Below, one piece after another: positions 52,576 through 62,158 of a stretch of DNA of 64,000 bases. The notes under the pieces were generated by a model. It worked only from the letters and a program-made list of their open reading frames with translations. It did not search any database and was not told the DNA's origin. Every line of letters begins with the position of its first letter. The first letter of the stretch is position 1. A program made the position numbers and the translations under genes. Origin of the DNA: an uncultured Gemmiger sp. (GTDB lineage Bacteria > Bacillota > Clostridia > Oscillospirales > Ruminococcaceae); contig CALWNP010000002.1 in the NCBI GenBank assembly GCA_944382835.1, positions 42,096 to 106,095 of the forward strand, read 5' to 3'.

Positions 52576-54387
52576 ATGGAAGTGTACCCTGGTATGAGCA
52601 TCTTCAACGTGTTCACCCTGATGGGCGGCATCGCCATGTTTTTGTATGGCATGGACCTGATGGGCAAAGCCCTCGAACAAACCGCAGGCAATCAGCTGCA
52701 GGGCATCCTGAGCAAGATGACCTCTTCCCCCATCCGCGGGCTGCTGCTGGGCCTGGCGGTCACCGCCGTGATCCAGTCCAGCGGCGCCACCACCGTCATG
52801 GCGGTGGGCTTTGTCAACTCGGGTCTGATGGAGCTGCACCAGGCCATCGGGGTCATCATGGGCGCCAACATCGGCACCACCGTCACCGGCTGGCTGCTCT
52901 CGCTGTCCGGCCTGCAGGGGGACTCCTTCTGGATTGAGATGCTCAACCCCAACGCCTGGAGCCCCATCCTGGGCTTCATCGGCATCTGGATGTATATGAT
53001 CGGCAAGGACCGCAAGCGCGGGGTGGGCAAGATCATGCTGGGCTTTGCCATCCTCATGGCCGGCATGAGCACCATGTCCTCCTCCATGTCCCCCCTGGCC
53101 GATGAGCCCAAGTTCATCGAGCTCTTCCTGGCCTTCTCCAACCCGCTGCTGGGCGTGGTGGCCGGTGCGGTGCTCACCGCCATCCTGCAGTCCTCCTCGG
53201 CCTCGGTGGGCATCCTCCAGGCGCTGACCTCCACCGGTGCGGTGACCTACAGCGCCGCGGTGCCCATCATCATGGGCCAGAACATCGGCACCACCGTCAC
53301 CGCCCTGATCTCCTCGGCGGGCGCCAACAAAAACGCCCGGCGCACCGCCTTTGTCCACCTCTATTTCAATGTGATCGGCACGGTGGTCTTCCTGACCGGC
53401 TTCTACGGCCTCAACGCCCTGATCCACTTTACCTTCTTCAATGAGGTGGCCAACACCTTCGGCATCGCCATCGTCCACACCGTCTTCAACGTGGTAACCA
53501 CCGCCATCCTGCTGCCCTTCAACAAGCTGCTGGAGCGGCTGGCCGTGCTGACGGTACCCGACGACAAGACCGGCGCCAAGGAGGAGCACTCCCTGCTGGA
53601 CGAGCGGCTGCTCTCCACCCCCTCGGTGGCAGTGGGCCGGGCCATGCTCACCGGCGGCGATATGGCGGAGATCTGCCGCACTTCGCTGCTGCAGGCCATG
53701 TCCACCACCCGCAAGTGGGATGACGCCATCGCCGACGAGGTGCGCCGCAAGGAGGAGGCGGTGGACCACTACGAGGACGTGCTGGGCACCTACCTGGTCA
53801 AGCTGTCGGCCAAGACCCTCTCCCGGGACGACCACCGCACCGTCAACACCCTGCTGCACACCATCAGCGACTTTGAGCGGATTTCCGACCACACGGTGAA
53901 CCTCATCGAGGCCGCTGAGGAGATCCGGGACAAGAACATCCAGTTCAGCGAGGAAGCCCTCAGCGACCTGGCGGTGCTGGAGGCTGCGGTGCAGGACATC
54001 GTCAACCGGACGGTGGACGACTTCCAGAAAAACGACTGCTACGCGGCGGCCAAGATCGAGCCGCTGGAGCAGGTGGTGGACAACCTGGTGCGGGAGGTCA
54101 AGACCCGGCACATCGCCCGTCTGCAGGCGGGCACCTGCTCCATCGAGTACGGCTTTGTGCTGGATGACCTGCTGACCAACTACGAGCGGATCGCCGACCA
54201 CTGCTCCAACATTGCGGTGGCGATGATCGAGGTGGCGGCCGACCGGTTCGACACCCACGAATATCTGAACAACGTCAAGAGCGGCGCCAGTGTCAAGTTC
54301 GAGCAGCGGTACGAGAAGTACCGCGACCGCTACGCCTTCCCGCCGGAAGGGGAGAAGGCCCCGGCCCAGAAGGTGGGCAACGACTGA
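52576..54387 (+). CDS. Na+/phosphate cotransporter with C-terminal PhoU-like domain
   Basis: A 603-aa member of the NptA/YjbB family. The N-terminal membrane part has two repeated QSS motifs (VIQSSGATTVMAVGF and ILQSSSASVGILQAL) typical of Na_Pi_cotrans repeats. The C-terminal ~210 residues are helical and PhoU-like (DFERISDHTVNLIE, NYERIADHCSNIAV). It moves phosphate with sodium. The ATG at 52576 has a poor ribosome binding site; the ATG at 52594 is an alternative. First gene of a Pho-box-controlled operon with phoP and phoR. Confidence 0.9.
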   Translation: MEVYPGMSIFNVFTLMGGIAMFLYGMDLMGKALEQTAGNQLQGILSKMTSSPIRGLLLGLAVTAVIQSSGATTVMAVGFVNSGLMELHQAIGVIMGANIGTTVTGWLLSLSGLQGDSFWIEMLNPNAWSPILGFIGIWMYMIGKDRKRGVGKIMLGFAILMAGMSTMSSSMSPLADEPKFIELFLAFSNPLLGVVAGAVLTAILQSSSASVGILQALTSTGAVTYSAAVPIIMGQNIGTTVTALISSAGANKNARRTAFVHLYFNVIGTVVFLTGFYGLNALIHFTFFNEVANTFGIAIVHTVFNVVTTAILLPFNKLLERLAVLTVPDDKTGAKEEHSLLDERLLSTPSVAVGRAMLTGGDMAEICRTSLLQAMSTTRKWDDAIADEVRRKEEAVDHYEDVLGTYLVKLSAKTLSRDDHRTVNTLLHTISDFERISDHTVNLIEAAEEIRDKNIQFSEEALSDLAVLEAAVQDIVNRTVDDFQKNDCYAAAKIEPLEQVVDNLVREVKTRHIARLQAGTCSIEYGFVLDDLLTNYERIADHCSNIAVAMIEVAADRFDTHEYLNNVKSGASVKFEQRYEKYRDRYAFPPEGEKAPAQKVGND

Positions 54388-54412
54388 GCCGCGGTACAAG
54401 GAGGCTATTTTC

Positions 54413-55111
54413 ATGATTTACATCGTCGAGGACGATGCCAGCATCCGGGAGCTGGAGCAGTATGCGCTGCAGACCAACTCCTTTCCGGCCCAGGGTTTTG
54501 CCGACGGGGCCAGTTTCTGGGCCGCGGTGCGGCAGGCGGTGCCGGACCTGGTGATCCTGGATGTGATGCTGCCCGACGAGGACGGCTACGCCATCCTGGG
54601 CAAGCTGCGGGAGAGCGCCGCCACCCGGGCGGTGCCGGTGATTATGGTCACCGCCAAGACCAGCGAGATTGATGTGGTCAAGGGGCTGGACCACGGCGCC
54701 GACGACTATCTCTGCAAGCCCTTCGGCATCATGGAGTTCATCAGCCGGGTCAAGGCGGTGCTGCGCCGGGCCAAGAGCAACGCCCCGGCGGCGGGGCCGC
54801 TGCGGTTCGGGCCCATTGCCCTGGACGACCTCTCCCGCACCGTGACGGTGGACGGGGAGCCGGTGGAGCTGACCTTTAAGGAATACTCCCTGCTGCACTT
54901 CTTCCTGGAACACCCCGAGGAGGTCTTGGCCCGGGAGCGGATCATGAAGGCGGTGTGGGACACCGACGATCTGCTGGAATCCCGCACCATCGACATGCAC
55001 GTGCGGACCCTGCGCCAGAAGCTGGGCGCCGCCGGCGACGAGATCCGCACGGTGCGCAAGGTGGGCTACAAGCTCAGTGCCAAGGGCACGGAGGCCGCCG
55101 ATGAAACCTGA
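54413..55111 (+). CDS. phoP: Response regulator PhoP/PhoB-like
   Basis: A 232-aa OmpR-family regulator. The receiver domain has acidic pocket EDD (about 6-8), phospho-acceptor Asp 50 (VILDVMLP) and Lys in DDYLCKPF. The winged helix has LTFKEYSLLHFFL and RTIDMHVRTLRQKLG. It should bind the 11-bp-spaced TTTACA repeats upstream. The start at 54413 has AAGGAGG upstream. It overlaps the kinase gene by 11 bases. Confidence 0.9.
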   Translation: MIYIVEDDASIRELEQYALQTNSFPAQGFADGASFWAAVRQAVPDLVILDVMLPDEDGYAILGKLRESAATRAVPVIMVTAKTSEIDVVKGLDHGADDYLCKPFGIMEFISRVKAVLRRAKSNAPAAGPLRFGPIALDDLSRTVTVDGEPVELTFKEYSLLHFFLEHPEEVLARERIMKAVWDTDDLLESRTIDMHVRTLRQKLGAAGDEIRTVRKVGYKLSAKGTEAADET

Positions 55112-56474
55112 GGAAGCCTCCCGCGCCCCCCGCAGCATGGCCCGGCTGATCCTGCGCGGGGTGCTGTCGGTGGGGATTCTGGCGGTGATTCTCACCGCCC
55201 TGGGCGCGGCCCTGCTCTTTCACCGGGCCTTTGCCGCCGAGGTGGACCGCAGCCTGGCCCGGGAGGCCGAGGCGGTGGCCGCCGGCTTTTCGGGGGAACC
55301 CGCCAGCCTGGACAACTACCTGGCGGTGGGGCTGCGGCTGACCCTGATTGACGGCGACGGCACCGTCCTCTATGACAGCCTCACCGAGGACCCGGCGTCG
55401 ATGCCCAACCATCTGACCCGCCCCGAGGTGGCCCAGGCGCTGGAGAGCGGCACCGGCCAGAGCGTCCGCGCCAGCGAGACGGCGGGCTACGAGACCCATT
55501 ACTATGCCCTGCGTCTGGCCGACGGCCGGGTGCTGCGTCTGGCCGAGGACACCCGGGACCTGTGGTTTTCCTACAACCGGGTGCTGCCGCTGCTGGTGCT
55601 GGGCTGCCTGCTGGTGGCCGCGGTGGCCGCGCTGCTGGCCTGGACCATGACCCGGGTTCTGGTGCGCCCCATCACCCGGATGGCGGAGCACCTGGACGAC
55701 ATCGAGGCCAACGTGCCCTACGAGGAGCTGATCCCCCTGGCCCACACCGTCCAGTCCGACCGCAAGCTGCGGGAGGACAACGAGACCCTGCGGCGGGAGT
55801 TCACCGCCAATGTGAGCCACGAGCTGAAAACCCCGCTGACCAGCATCTCGGGCTATGCCGAGCTGATCGAGAGCGGGATGGCCAAGCCGGAGGACGTGGC
55901 CACCTTCGGCGCCCGGATTCACAAGGAAGCCAAGCGGATGATCTCGCTGGTGTCGGACATTCTGCAGCTCTCCGAGCTGGACGCCATGCGGGACCGGGAG
56001 CAGGCCACCCTGGACCCGGTGCCGGTGGACCTGGCGGCCCTGACCAAGGAGATTGCGGGCAACATGACGATGAACGCCCGCAAAGCCTATGTGACCTTGC
56101 AGTACCAGGCATCCCCGGCGGTGGTGCAGGGGAGCCGGGACCTGCTGACCGAGCTGACCACCAACCTCTGCGACAACGCCATCCGGTACAACCGGCCGGG
56201 CGGCCATGTGACGCTGCGCTGCGGCATCGGCCCCGACGGGTGTCCCTTCCTCTCGGTGGAGGACAACGGCATCGGCATTCCCCAGGACAGCCAGAACCGG
56301 GTGTTTGAGCGGTTCTACCGGGTGGACAAGAGCCGCAGCAAGGCCACCGGCGGCACCGGCCTGGGGTTGGCGATTGTCAAGCACATTGCCATGCTGCACG
56401 GGGCGAAGATTGACCTGAAGAGCCAGGTGGGGAGTGGTACCACTATTCGGGTGGTGTTTCCCAAGGGGGCGTAA
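55101..56474 (+). CDS. phoR: Sensor histidine kinase PhoR-like
   Basis: A 457-aa kinase with two membrane helices (about 18-42 and 160-182) around an outer sensor loop of ~115 residues, then a HAMP-like linker. The phosphorylated His is at about 240 in VSHELKTP. The ATPase domain shows NLCDNAIRYN (N box), VEDNGIGIP, a FERFYRVD motif and GTGLGLAIVKH. GGAGG lies six bases before the ATG at 55101, inside the end of the regulator gene. Its setting with pst and Na/Pi genes supports phosphate sensing. Confidence 0.9.
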   Translation: MKPEEASRAPRSMARLILRGVLSVGILAVILTALGAALLFHRAFAAEVDRSLAREAEAVAAGFSGEPASLDNYLAVGLRLTLIDGDGTVLYDSLTEDPASMPNHLTRPEVAQALESGTGQSVRASETAGYETHYYALRLADGRVLRLAEDTRDLWFSYNRVLPLLVLGCLLVAAVAALLAWTMTRVLVRPITRMAEHLDDIEANVPYEELIPLAHTVQSDRKLREDNETLRREFTANVSHELKTPLTSISGYAELIESGMAKPEDVATFGARIHKEAKRMISLVSDILQLSELDAMRDREQATLDPVPVDLAALTKEIAGNMTMNARKAYVTLQYQASPAVVQGSRDLLTELTTNLCDNAIRYNRPGGHVTLRCGIGPDGCPFLSVEDNGIGIPQDSQNRVFERFYRVDKSRSKATGGTGLGLAIVKHIAMLHGAKIDLKSQVGSGTTIRVVFPKGA

Positions 56475-56766
56475 GCCCCCCCCTTGCTTTCCCGGGGGCG
56501 ACTGCCTGACGGGAGGCCCGACGGGGACCGTAGGCCCGTTGCTGCGGGTTCCGGGGTGGACCGCCCCGAAGACGGGCCTCCCCCGAAGGCGTTCCTTTTT
56601 GTGACCAAAAGGAACCGAAAAAGTCCCACCGTTCCGATGCGGTGGACGCACGGCCAGGGCTGTAAGCCCTGGACTCCTCAAAGGGCCCACCCTTGACGGG
56701 CCCTTTGAGCAAGGTGTGGATCTAGAATCAAGGGCATCCGCCCTTGATAATCCTTCTCTATAAAAG

Positions 56767-56822
56767 AAAAGCCAGAAACAACAGGATAGGCGTGTTGCCT
56801 CATCCTTGTTTCTGGCTTTTTG
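56767..56822. terminator. Central terminator hairpin of R4
   Basis: AAAAGCCAGAAACAA and TTGTTTCTGGCTTTT pair, extended inward by AGGAT/ATCCT and AGGC/GCCT. T5 follows on the plus strand. It should stop transcripts leaving phoR. Confidence 0.8.
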
Positions 56823-57053
56823 GTTTATGTTGCAGTTTTCGGAAGTGTTTTCTAAAACCCTTCCTCTAGGTTTGGATTCCGGTTCCGGAGGAGCCTCCGT
56901 AGGTGGTGGATTATAGAGAAGGTTTGAAAAGGGCGAAGCCCTTTCCCTAATAAATTCTTCCTTGCTCAAAGGGTCCGTCCGCGGTGGACCCTTTGAGGGG
57001 TCCAGGGTTGAAAACCCTGGCCGGGCGTCCACCGCCTCGAAACGGTGGAACTT

Positions 57054-57188
57054 TTTGTGCCTGCGCAGCTATGCTGCGCAATCGCGCATAGCGCGATGCA
57101 CAAACCAACGCGCAGCGTTGGTTCCGAAATGGGTGTTCCGCGTCTCGCGCGGAACTGTATGGTAAGCACAAACACTACCTTACCACGG
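57054..57188. repeat. Hairpin-rich insertion inside R4
   Basis: About 130 bp absent from the other copies. It holds five perfect stem-loops in a row: TGCGCAGC/GCTGCGCA (57062-57080), ATCGCGC/GCGCGAT (57081-57097), ACCAACGC/GCGTTGGT (57104-57122), GTTCCGCG/CGCGGAAC (57135-57155) and GGTAAG/CTTACC (57161-57184). TTTGTGC (57054) can pair with GCACAAA (57098), enclosing the first two as a three-way junction. Confidence 0.8.
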
Positions 57189-57401
57189 TTACAAAAAAGG
57201 AACGCTTTCGGGGGAATGCCGCCCTCGGGGTGGTCCACCCCGACAACGACAGCGAGAAACATCCGAACCCCGTCGGGCCCAACGGCAGCCACCCGCCTAC
57301 CAAGAAAGATTTTACACCACATCAAAAGAAAAGCCCTTCCCACAGGGATGTTTTCATGGTATCATGGAAAAATAGAATGTCGAGACAAAGGAGGGACGTG
57401 T

Positions 57402-58232
57402 TTGGCTGCGATCATCCACACCGAAAAACTCCGCAAGGTCTACGTCGTGGGCAAAGAGCGGGTCGTCGCTCTCAACGATGTGGACATCCAGATCGAAAAA
57501 GGGGAGTTCTGCTGCATCGTCGGTCAGTCCGGCAGCGGCAAATCCACCCTGCTCAACCAGCTGGCCGGGCTGGAAAAACCCACCCGCGGCAAGGTCTTCA
57601 TCGGCCGGCACGAGATCAGTGCCATGTCGGAAAATGAGCTGGCCCATTTCCGTCAGCAGCATCTGGGGTTCATCTTCCAGAGCTACAACCTGCTGCCCAG
57701 CATGACCGCCGCCGAAAACGTGGCCCTGCCCCTGATGTTCAAGGGGGTGCCCCGGTCCCAGCGGATCAAGCTGGCCCGCCGGGAACTCAAGGATATGGGC
57801 CTGGGCGCCCGGGCCGACCACATGCCCACCGAGATGAGCGGCGGCCAGCAGCAGCGGGTGGGCATCGCCCGCGCCTTTGTGGGCAAACCCCGGGTCATCT
57901 TTGCCGACGAGCCCACCGGCAACTTGGACTCCACCACCAGCAAACAGGTGCTTTACCGGATGCTGGAGCTCTCCAAAAAGGAGGGCATCACCTTTGTCAT
58001 GGTCACCCATGAACCCTCGCTGGCCGCCTGCGCCGACCGCATCATCACCATCCTGGACGGCAAGGTCCAGAGCGATGTGGTCCAGGACGAGGCCACCCGG
58101 GAACAGAACCGCCGTGATCTCTTTGAATCCCTGCACGGCAACCTGACCATCGGCGGCAGCGCCGCCGGAAACCCCGAACCCCCGGCGTCCGAACAGCCGC
58201 CCGCCCCAGAGAAGAAGGAGGAAGTACATTGA
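57402..58232 (+). CDS. MacB/LolD-type ABC ATPase
   Basis: A 276-aa ATPase: Walker A GQSGSGKST, signature MSGGQQQRV, Walker B VIFADEPTGNLDS. The C-terminal ~40 residues are a Pro/Glu-rich tail. The start is a TTG at 57402 with AAGGAGG seven bases upstream; no ATG is suitably placed. It overlaps the next gene by four bases (TTGA). With the FtsX-like permease at 59700 it forms a MacB-type mechanotransmission or efflux system. Weak promoter candidates (TTCCCA, 17 bases, TATCAT at 57360) lie between R4 and the start. Confidence 0.88.
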   Translation: MAAIIHTEKLRKVYVVGKERVVALNDVDIQIEKGEFCCIVGQSGSGKSTLLNQLAGLEKPTRGKVFIGRHEISAMSENELAHFRQQHLGFIFQSYNLLPSMTAAENVALPLMFKGVPRSQRIKLARRELKDMGLGARADHMPTEMSGGQQQRVGIARAFVGKPRVIFADEPTGNLDSTTSKQVLYRMLELSKKEGITFVMVTHEPSLAACADRIITILDGKVQSDVVQDEATREQNRRDLFESLHGNLTIGGSAAGNPEPPASEQPPAPEKKEEVH

Positions 58233-59713
58233 AAATCGTGCAACGCTTCTGCGCCGCCGCCCTGGCCCTCTGCCTGACGGCCGGCGCCGCCGCCCTGCCT
58301 GCGGCAGCCGACGAAATCACCATCAGCGGCGGGGTCCCCGGCTACAACCAGGACGCCGTCACCGCGGTGCCCAGCGCCACCCCGGCGCCCAGTGCCACCC
58401 CCACCCCCAGCGACAATCCCGTGCCCACCACCAGCCCGTACAGCGACAGCGGGGTCTATGTGGTGGCGGCCACCGTCACCGACACCGCCGGCAACGAGAT
58501 CTCCACCGTGGACTGGTACGACGTGGTCAACGTGGTGCTGCGGGTGGTGGACCACTCCTCGGCCAAGTTCAATGTGGAAGCCGACCAGATCAGCGCCCGG
58601 GTCAACTCCTCGGTCTTCACCTACACCGGCAACGGCGAGATCAGCCAGCTGGTGGAAGGGGAGGACGACGAGGGCCCCTATTACAGCTATGTGCTGCTCT
58701 TCCGGGATGTGATCTACAACGGCGGCGGCAACACCTTCCCCATCAACCTCAGCTACCTGGATTCCAGCCTGCCCATGCAGCAGTTCAGCGTCACCCTGGG
58801 CCAGTGCGTGGATGAGGACCCCGAAGATCCTTCCAAGGTCCGCACCCCCAACCTGGTGATCCGCTCCTCCAGCTACGGCAACGAGGCCATCGTGGCGGGT
58901 TCGCCCTTCTCCCTCTCCCTGACCGCCTACGCCACCGACGGCACCGAGAGCCTCAGCGATGTCATTGTCTCGGTCACCCTGCCCGACGGCATCACCCTCA
59001 CCGGGGGCAGCCTGTCCTCCTATGTGGGGGAGATGTCGGCCAAGTCCACCCGGGACGTGACCTTCAGCGTCATGCCCTCGGCCAGCTACCAGACCAACGT
59101 GGCCAACATCACCGTCAACCTCACCGGCACCGGGGTGCTCACCGGCAAGGCGGTCACCGGCTCCACCACCATCTCGGTGCCCATCAGCCAGCCCGACCGG
59201 TTTGAGCTGGGCCAGCTGGAACTCACCGACACCATCTATGTGGGGGATTCCACCAGCGTCACCCTCAACTTTGTGAACAAGGGCAAGAACCCTGTCTCCA
59301 ACCTGGAAGCCTCCATCTCGGGGGAGAACCTGGGCGCCGACATCACCCAGCAGTACATCGGCAACGTCAACGCCGGCACCGAAAACAGCGTGGACTTTGA
59401 CCTGATGCCCACCCAGGCCGGCCCCCTGTCCGGCACCATCACCCTGACCTATGAGTCCGCTGACGGCTCCATCAAGACGGTGACCAAGGACTTCTCCGCC
59501 ACCGTCATGGAGATGCCCACCTACGACGATCCCGGCATGATGGACCCCGGGATGGATATGAACCAGCAGACCGGCATGCCGGTGTGGGGCTGGGTGCTCA
59601 TCGTCGCCGGCATTCTGGTGGTGGTGGTGATCATCGTGGTTCTGGTGGTGCGCAAGCGCCGCAAGGCCGCCGCCATCGCACAGCTGGAGGATGCCGACGA
59701 TGAAGATCTCTGA
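58229..59713 (+). CDS. Secreted, membrane-anchored CARDB/COG1361-like protein
   Basis: A 494-aa protein with an N-terminal signal (ALALCLTAGAAALPAAADE), a PSATPTPSDN-type linker, and a beta-rich outer part including CARDB/S-layer-like stretches (SLSDVIVSVTLPDGITLTGG; NPVSNLEASISGENL). It ends with a Met-rich MMDPGMDMNQQTGM segment, one membrane helix and a basic tail (VRKRRK). The start is TTG at 58229, GGAGG seven bases upstream, overlapping the ATPase stop. It lies between ATPase and permease, the place of the MacA adaptor in other systems, but is unrelated to MacA. Confidence 0.82.
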   Translation: MKIVQRFCAAALALCLTAGAAALPAAADEITISGGVPGYNQDAVTAVPSATPAPSATPTPSDNPVPTTSPYSDSGVYVVAATVTDTAGNEISTVDWYDVVNVVLRVVDHSSAKFNVEADQISARVNSSVFTYTGNGEISQLVEGEDDEGPYYSYVLLFRDVIYNGGGNTFPINLSYLDSSLPMQQFSVTLGQCVDEDPEDPSKVRTPNLVIRSSSYGNEAIVAGSPFSLSLTAYATDGTESLSDVIVSVTLPDGITLTGGSLSSYVGEMSAKSTRDVTFSVMPSASYQTNVANITVNLTGTGVLTGKAVTGSTTISVPISQPDRFELGQLELTDTIYVGDSTSVTLNFVNKGKNPVSNLEASISGENLGADITQQYIGNVNAGTENSVDFDLMPTQAGPLSGTITLTYESADGSIKTVTKDFSATVMEMPTYDDPGMMDPGMDMNQQTGMPVWGWVLIVAGILVVVVIIVVLVVRKRRKAAAIAQLEDADDEDL

Positions 59714-61157
59714 TCAGGTCGCACTGGCCACCAAAAACCTGTCCCGGCGCAAAGGGCGCACCGCCCTCACCGTCATCGGGGTGGTGGTGGGCACCTGCGC
59801 CGTCATTGTCATGATCTCGCTGGGCATCGCCACCAACAAATCCTACGACGAGATGCTCCAGAGCTGGGGAGACCTGACCCAGATCCAGGTCTACGGCGGC
59901 AACACCGGGGTATCCTACTCCATCGGCGGGGTGACCACCAGCTCCTCCACCCCCGACGAACCGGCCAAACTCAACGACGACACCCTCAAGACCATCCGCG
60001 CCCTGGACCATGTGGTGGCTGCCACCCCCTACTACGAGGCGTACAGCCTGAGCGGGCGGATCACCGCCGGCCGGGCCGATCGCTACCAGATGACCTACCT
60101 GGGCAACCTCATCGGCATTGACCCCGACTCGATGGAGCCCATGGGCTTCACCCTGACCAGCGGCAGCTGGCTGTCCGCCACCGCCAAGTACGGCAAGGAC
60201 ACCCTGCCGGTGCTGGTGGGGGAGGGCGCCGGGTACAACTTCGAGGACACCCGCCGCAGCCAGAACAGCCCCAAGCGGTATCGCTGGCAGGGCCAGACCG
60301 ACGCCAACGGCAACCCGGTCAAGCCCTTTGTGGACATCAACAAGGATGATATGACCCTGACCCTCTCGGACGGGGACCCCGACAACCCTAAGGAGATGAG
60401 CTGGAAGCTGGAGGTGGTGGGGGTGCTGACCCCCGACACCGCCAAGGGCTACTGGACCCAGAGCGGCATCGTGCTGCGGCTCAACGACATGAAGATGCTG
60501 ATTGAGGAGTACAAAAAGCTGAGCAAAAACAGCTATGCCCCCTCCACCCAGGAGTACAGCCAGGTCTATGTGAAGGTGGACGACCTGAAAAACGTGGAAT
60601 CCACCGACAAGGCCATCCAGGAGATGGGCTTTTCCACCTACTCCATGACCCAGCAGCGGGAGGCCATGCAGGAGCAGGTCCGCCGCAACCAGCTGATGCT
60701 GGGCGGTCTGGCGGCCATCAGCCTCTTTGTGGCGGCGCTGAACATCGCCAACACCATGACCATGGCCATCTATGAGCGCACCCGGGAAATCGGCGTCATG
60801 AAGGTGCTGGGCTGCGAGCTGGGCAACATCCGCCGGATGTTCCTCATCGAGAGCGGCTGCATCGGCTTCATCGGCGGGGTCATCGGGGCGGTGCTCAGCC
60901 TGGGCATCAGCGCGGTGCTCAACAACATCACCATCATCATGGCCCTCTTCGGCAGCCTCTCCGGCTCCGGCGGCATGGGGTACGACATGGGCATGATGGG
61001 GATGATGGGCACCGGCAGCACCGTGATCTCGGTGATTCCCCCCTGGCTGGTTGTGGCAGCCCTGGCCTTTGCCACCGCCATCGGGCTGCTGTCCGGCCTG
61101 GCGCCGGCCAGCCGGGCGGTGAAGATCAGCGCCCTGGAAGCCATCCGCCACGACTGA
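59700..61157 (+). CDS. MacB/FtsX-type ABC permease
   Basis: A 485-aa permease with one N-terminal membrane helix (about 20-42), a large outer domain and three C-terminal helices. NIANTMTMAIYERTREIGVMKVLG is the classic FtsX/MacB loop. A Gly/Met-rich outer stretch (GGMGYDMGMMGMMGTGS) lies before the last helix. The start at 59700 has GGAGG nine bases upstream and overlaps the previous gene by 14 bases. With its ATPase it may export a peptide, antibiotic or lipoprotein, or transmit an envelope signal; the substrate is not readable. Confidence 0.9.
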   Translation: MKISDQVALATKNLSRRKGRTALTVIGVVVGTCAVIVMISLGIATNKSYDEMLQSWGDLTQIQVYGGNTGVSYSIGGVTTSSSTPDEPAKLNDDTLKTIRALDHVVAATPYYEAYSLSGRITAGRADRYQMTYLGNLIGIDPDSMEPMGFTLTSGSWLSATAKYGKDTLPVLVGEGAGYNFEDTRRSQNSPKRYRWQGQTDANGNPVKPFVDINKDDMTLTLSDGDPDNPKEMSWKLEVVGVLTPDTAKGYWTQSGIVLRLNDMKMLIEEYKKLSKNSYAPSTQEYSQVYVKVDDLKNVESTDKAIQEMGFSTYSMTQQREAMQEQVRRNQLMLGGLAAISLFVAALNIANTMTMAIYERTREIGVMKVLGCELGNIRRMFLIESGCIGFIGGVIGAVLSLGISAVLNNITIIMALFGSLSGSGGMGYDMGMMGMMGTGSTVISVIPPWLVVAALAFATAIGLLSGLAPASRAVKISALEAIRHD

Positions 61158-61177
61158 TCTTATCTCAAAAGCAGAAA

Positions 61178-61220
61178 AATCCCCGGGACAACGCCCTCTG
61201 GCGTTGTCCCGGGGATTTGT
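61178..61220. terminator. Bidirectional terminator between the permease and manA
   Basis: An ~18-bp nearly perfect stem (AAATCCCCGGGACAACGCC with GGCGTTGTCCCGGGGATTT, 61178-61218) with a CTCT loop. T-rich bases follow on both strands. It separates convergent genes ending at 61157 and 61238. Confidence 0.88.
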
Positions 61221-61237
61221 TGTAGCAGGGGAGAGGC

Positions 61238-62158
61238 TCAGACCCGGGTGACCAGCACCTTGCAGCTACCCTCCACCGCGAAATCGCCGGAGGAGGCGGG
61301 CAGGAAGAGGCTGTCGCCCTTGCGCACCGCCATGGTCTCGTCGCCGCAGCGGACGGTGCCTTCGCCGTCCACCACCAGCAGCGAGACGAAGGAGGCGGCG
61401 TCGGCGGTTCCCTGGAAGGGGGCGTCGGCCACGTCCACCGTGAAGTAGTCGCAGCGGGCCAGGTGACCGCCGAAGTCGTAGTCGGTGCGGGGGGGCTCGC
61501 AGACGGTCACGTCCAGGGCCTTTTCAATGTGGAGGGCCCGGGGCTTGCCGTCGGCGCCCAGCCGGCCGTAGTCGTAGACCCGGTAGGTCACGTTGGAGTT
61601 CTGCTGTACCTCGGCCAGGACGATGCCCTTGCAGATGGCGTGAAGGGTGCCGGAGGGGATGAAGAAGAGGTCCCCCTTGTGCACCGGGGCGGCGTTGAGG
61701 ACCTCGGTGAGGGTGTTGTCCTGGATGCGGCGCTCAAACTCCTCCTTGGTGATGGAGTGGTCAAAGCCGTAGTAGAGGAAGGCGCCGGGCTCGCAGTCCA
61801 GCACATACCACATCTCGGTCTTGCCGTACTGATGCTCATGCTCCAGGGCGTACTCGTTGGAGGGATGGACCTGGATGGAGAGGTTGCCTTTGGCGTCGAT
61901 GAACTTGGTCAGGATGGGGAACTCCTGGAACTTGTCGCAGTCGGTGCCCAGGCATCCGGGGTTGTCCTGGATGTACTGGGCCAGGGTCTTGCCGGCCCAG
62001 GGGCCGTTGCAGACGGTGGAGGGGCCGTCGGGGTGGCAGGAGAGAACCCAGGCCTCGGCCAGGGGCTGGAGGTCGCTGTCAATGTGGTAGTCGGTGCGCA
62101 GACGCTCGCCGCCCCACAGATAGTCCTTGCAGGTGGGGGAAAGTTTGAGGATGGACAT
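61238..62158 (-). CDS. manA: Mannose-6-phosphate isomerase, class I
   Basis: A 306-aa zinc isomerase that interconverts mannose-6-phosphate and fructose-6-phosphate. Zinc and core motifs are present: AEAWVLSCH, SIQVHPSNEYA, EMWYVLD and PSGTLHAI. The short length fits the Firmicutes type. The start at 62158 has AAAGGAG upstream; the frame opens further without a site. A -10 TAGAAT lies at 62201-62196 on the minus strand. It has its own promoter and no operon partner. Confidence 0.9.
   Translation of the reverse strand: MSILKLSPTCKDYLWGGERLRTDYHIDSDLQPLAEAWVLSCHPDGPSTVCNGPWAGKTLAQYIQDNPGCLGTDCDKFQEFPILTKFIDAKGNLSIQVHPSNEYALEHEHQYGKTEMWYVLDCEPGAFLYYGFDHSITKEEFERRIQDNTLTEVLNAAPVHKGDLFFIPSGTLHAICKGIVLAEVQQNSNVTYRVYDYGRLGADGKPRALHIEKALDVTVCEPPRTDYDFGGHLARCDYFTVDVADAPFQGTADAASFVSLLVVDGEGTVRCGDETMAVRKGDSLFLPASSGDFAVEGSCKVLVTRV

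Larger units (their letters stand above)
56508..57290. repeat. Intergenic multi-hairpin repeat R4 (two inverted halves with insertion)
   Basis: A ~780-bp copy of the R1 type: forward half 56510-56755, central terminator hairpin 56767-56822 and reverse half 56880-57290. It begins ~35 bases after the phoR stop. In the reverse half the left arm of the GTTCCTTTTTTGG palindrome is replaced by a ~130-bp hairpin-rich insertion (57054-57188). No gene was found in 56475-57401. Confidence 0.85.
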
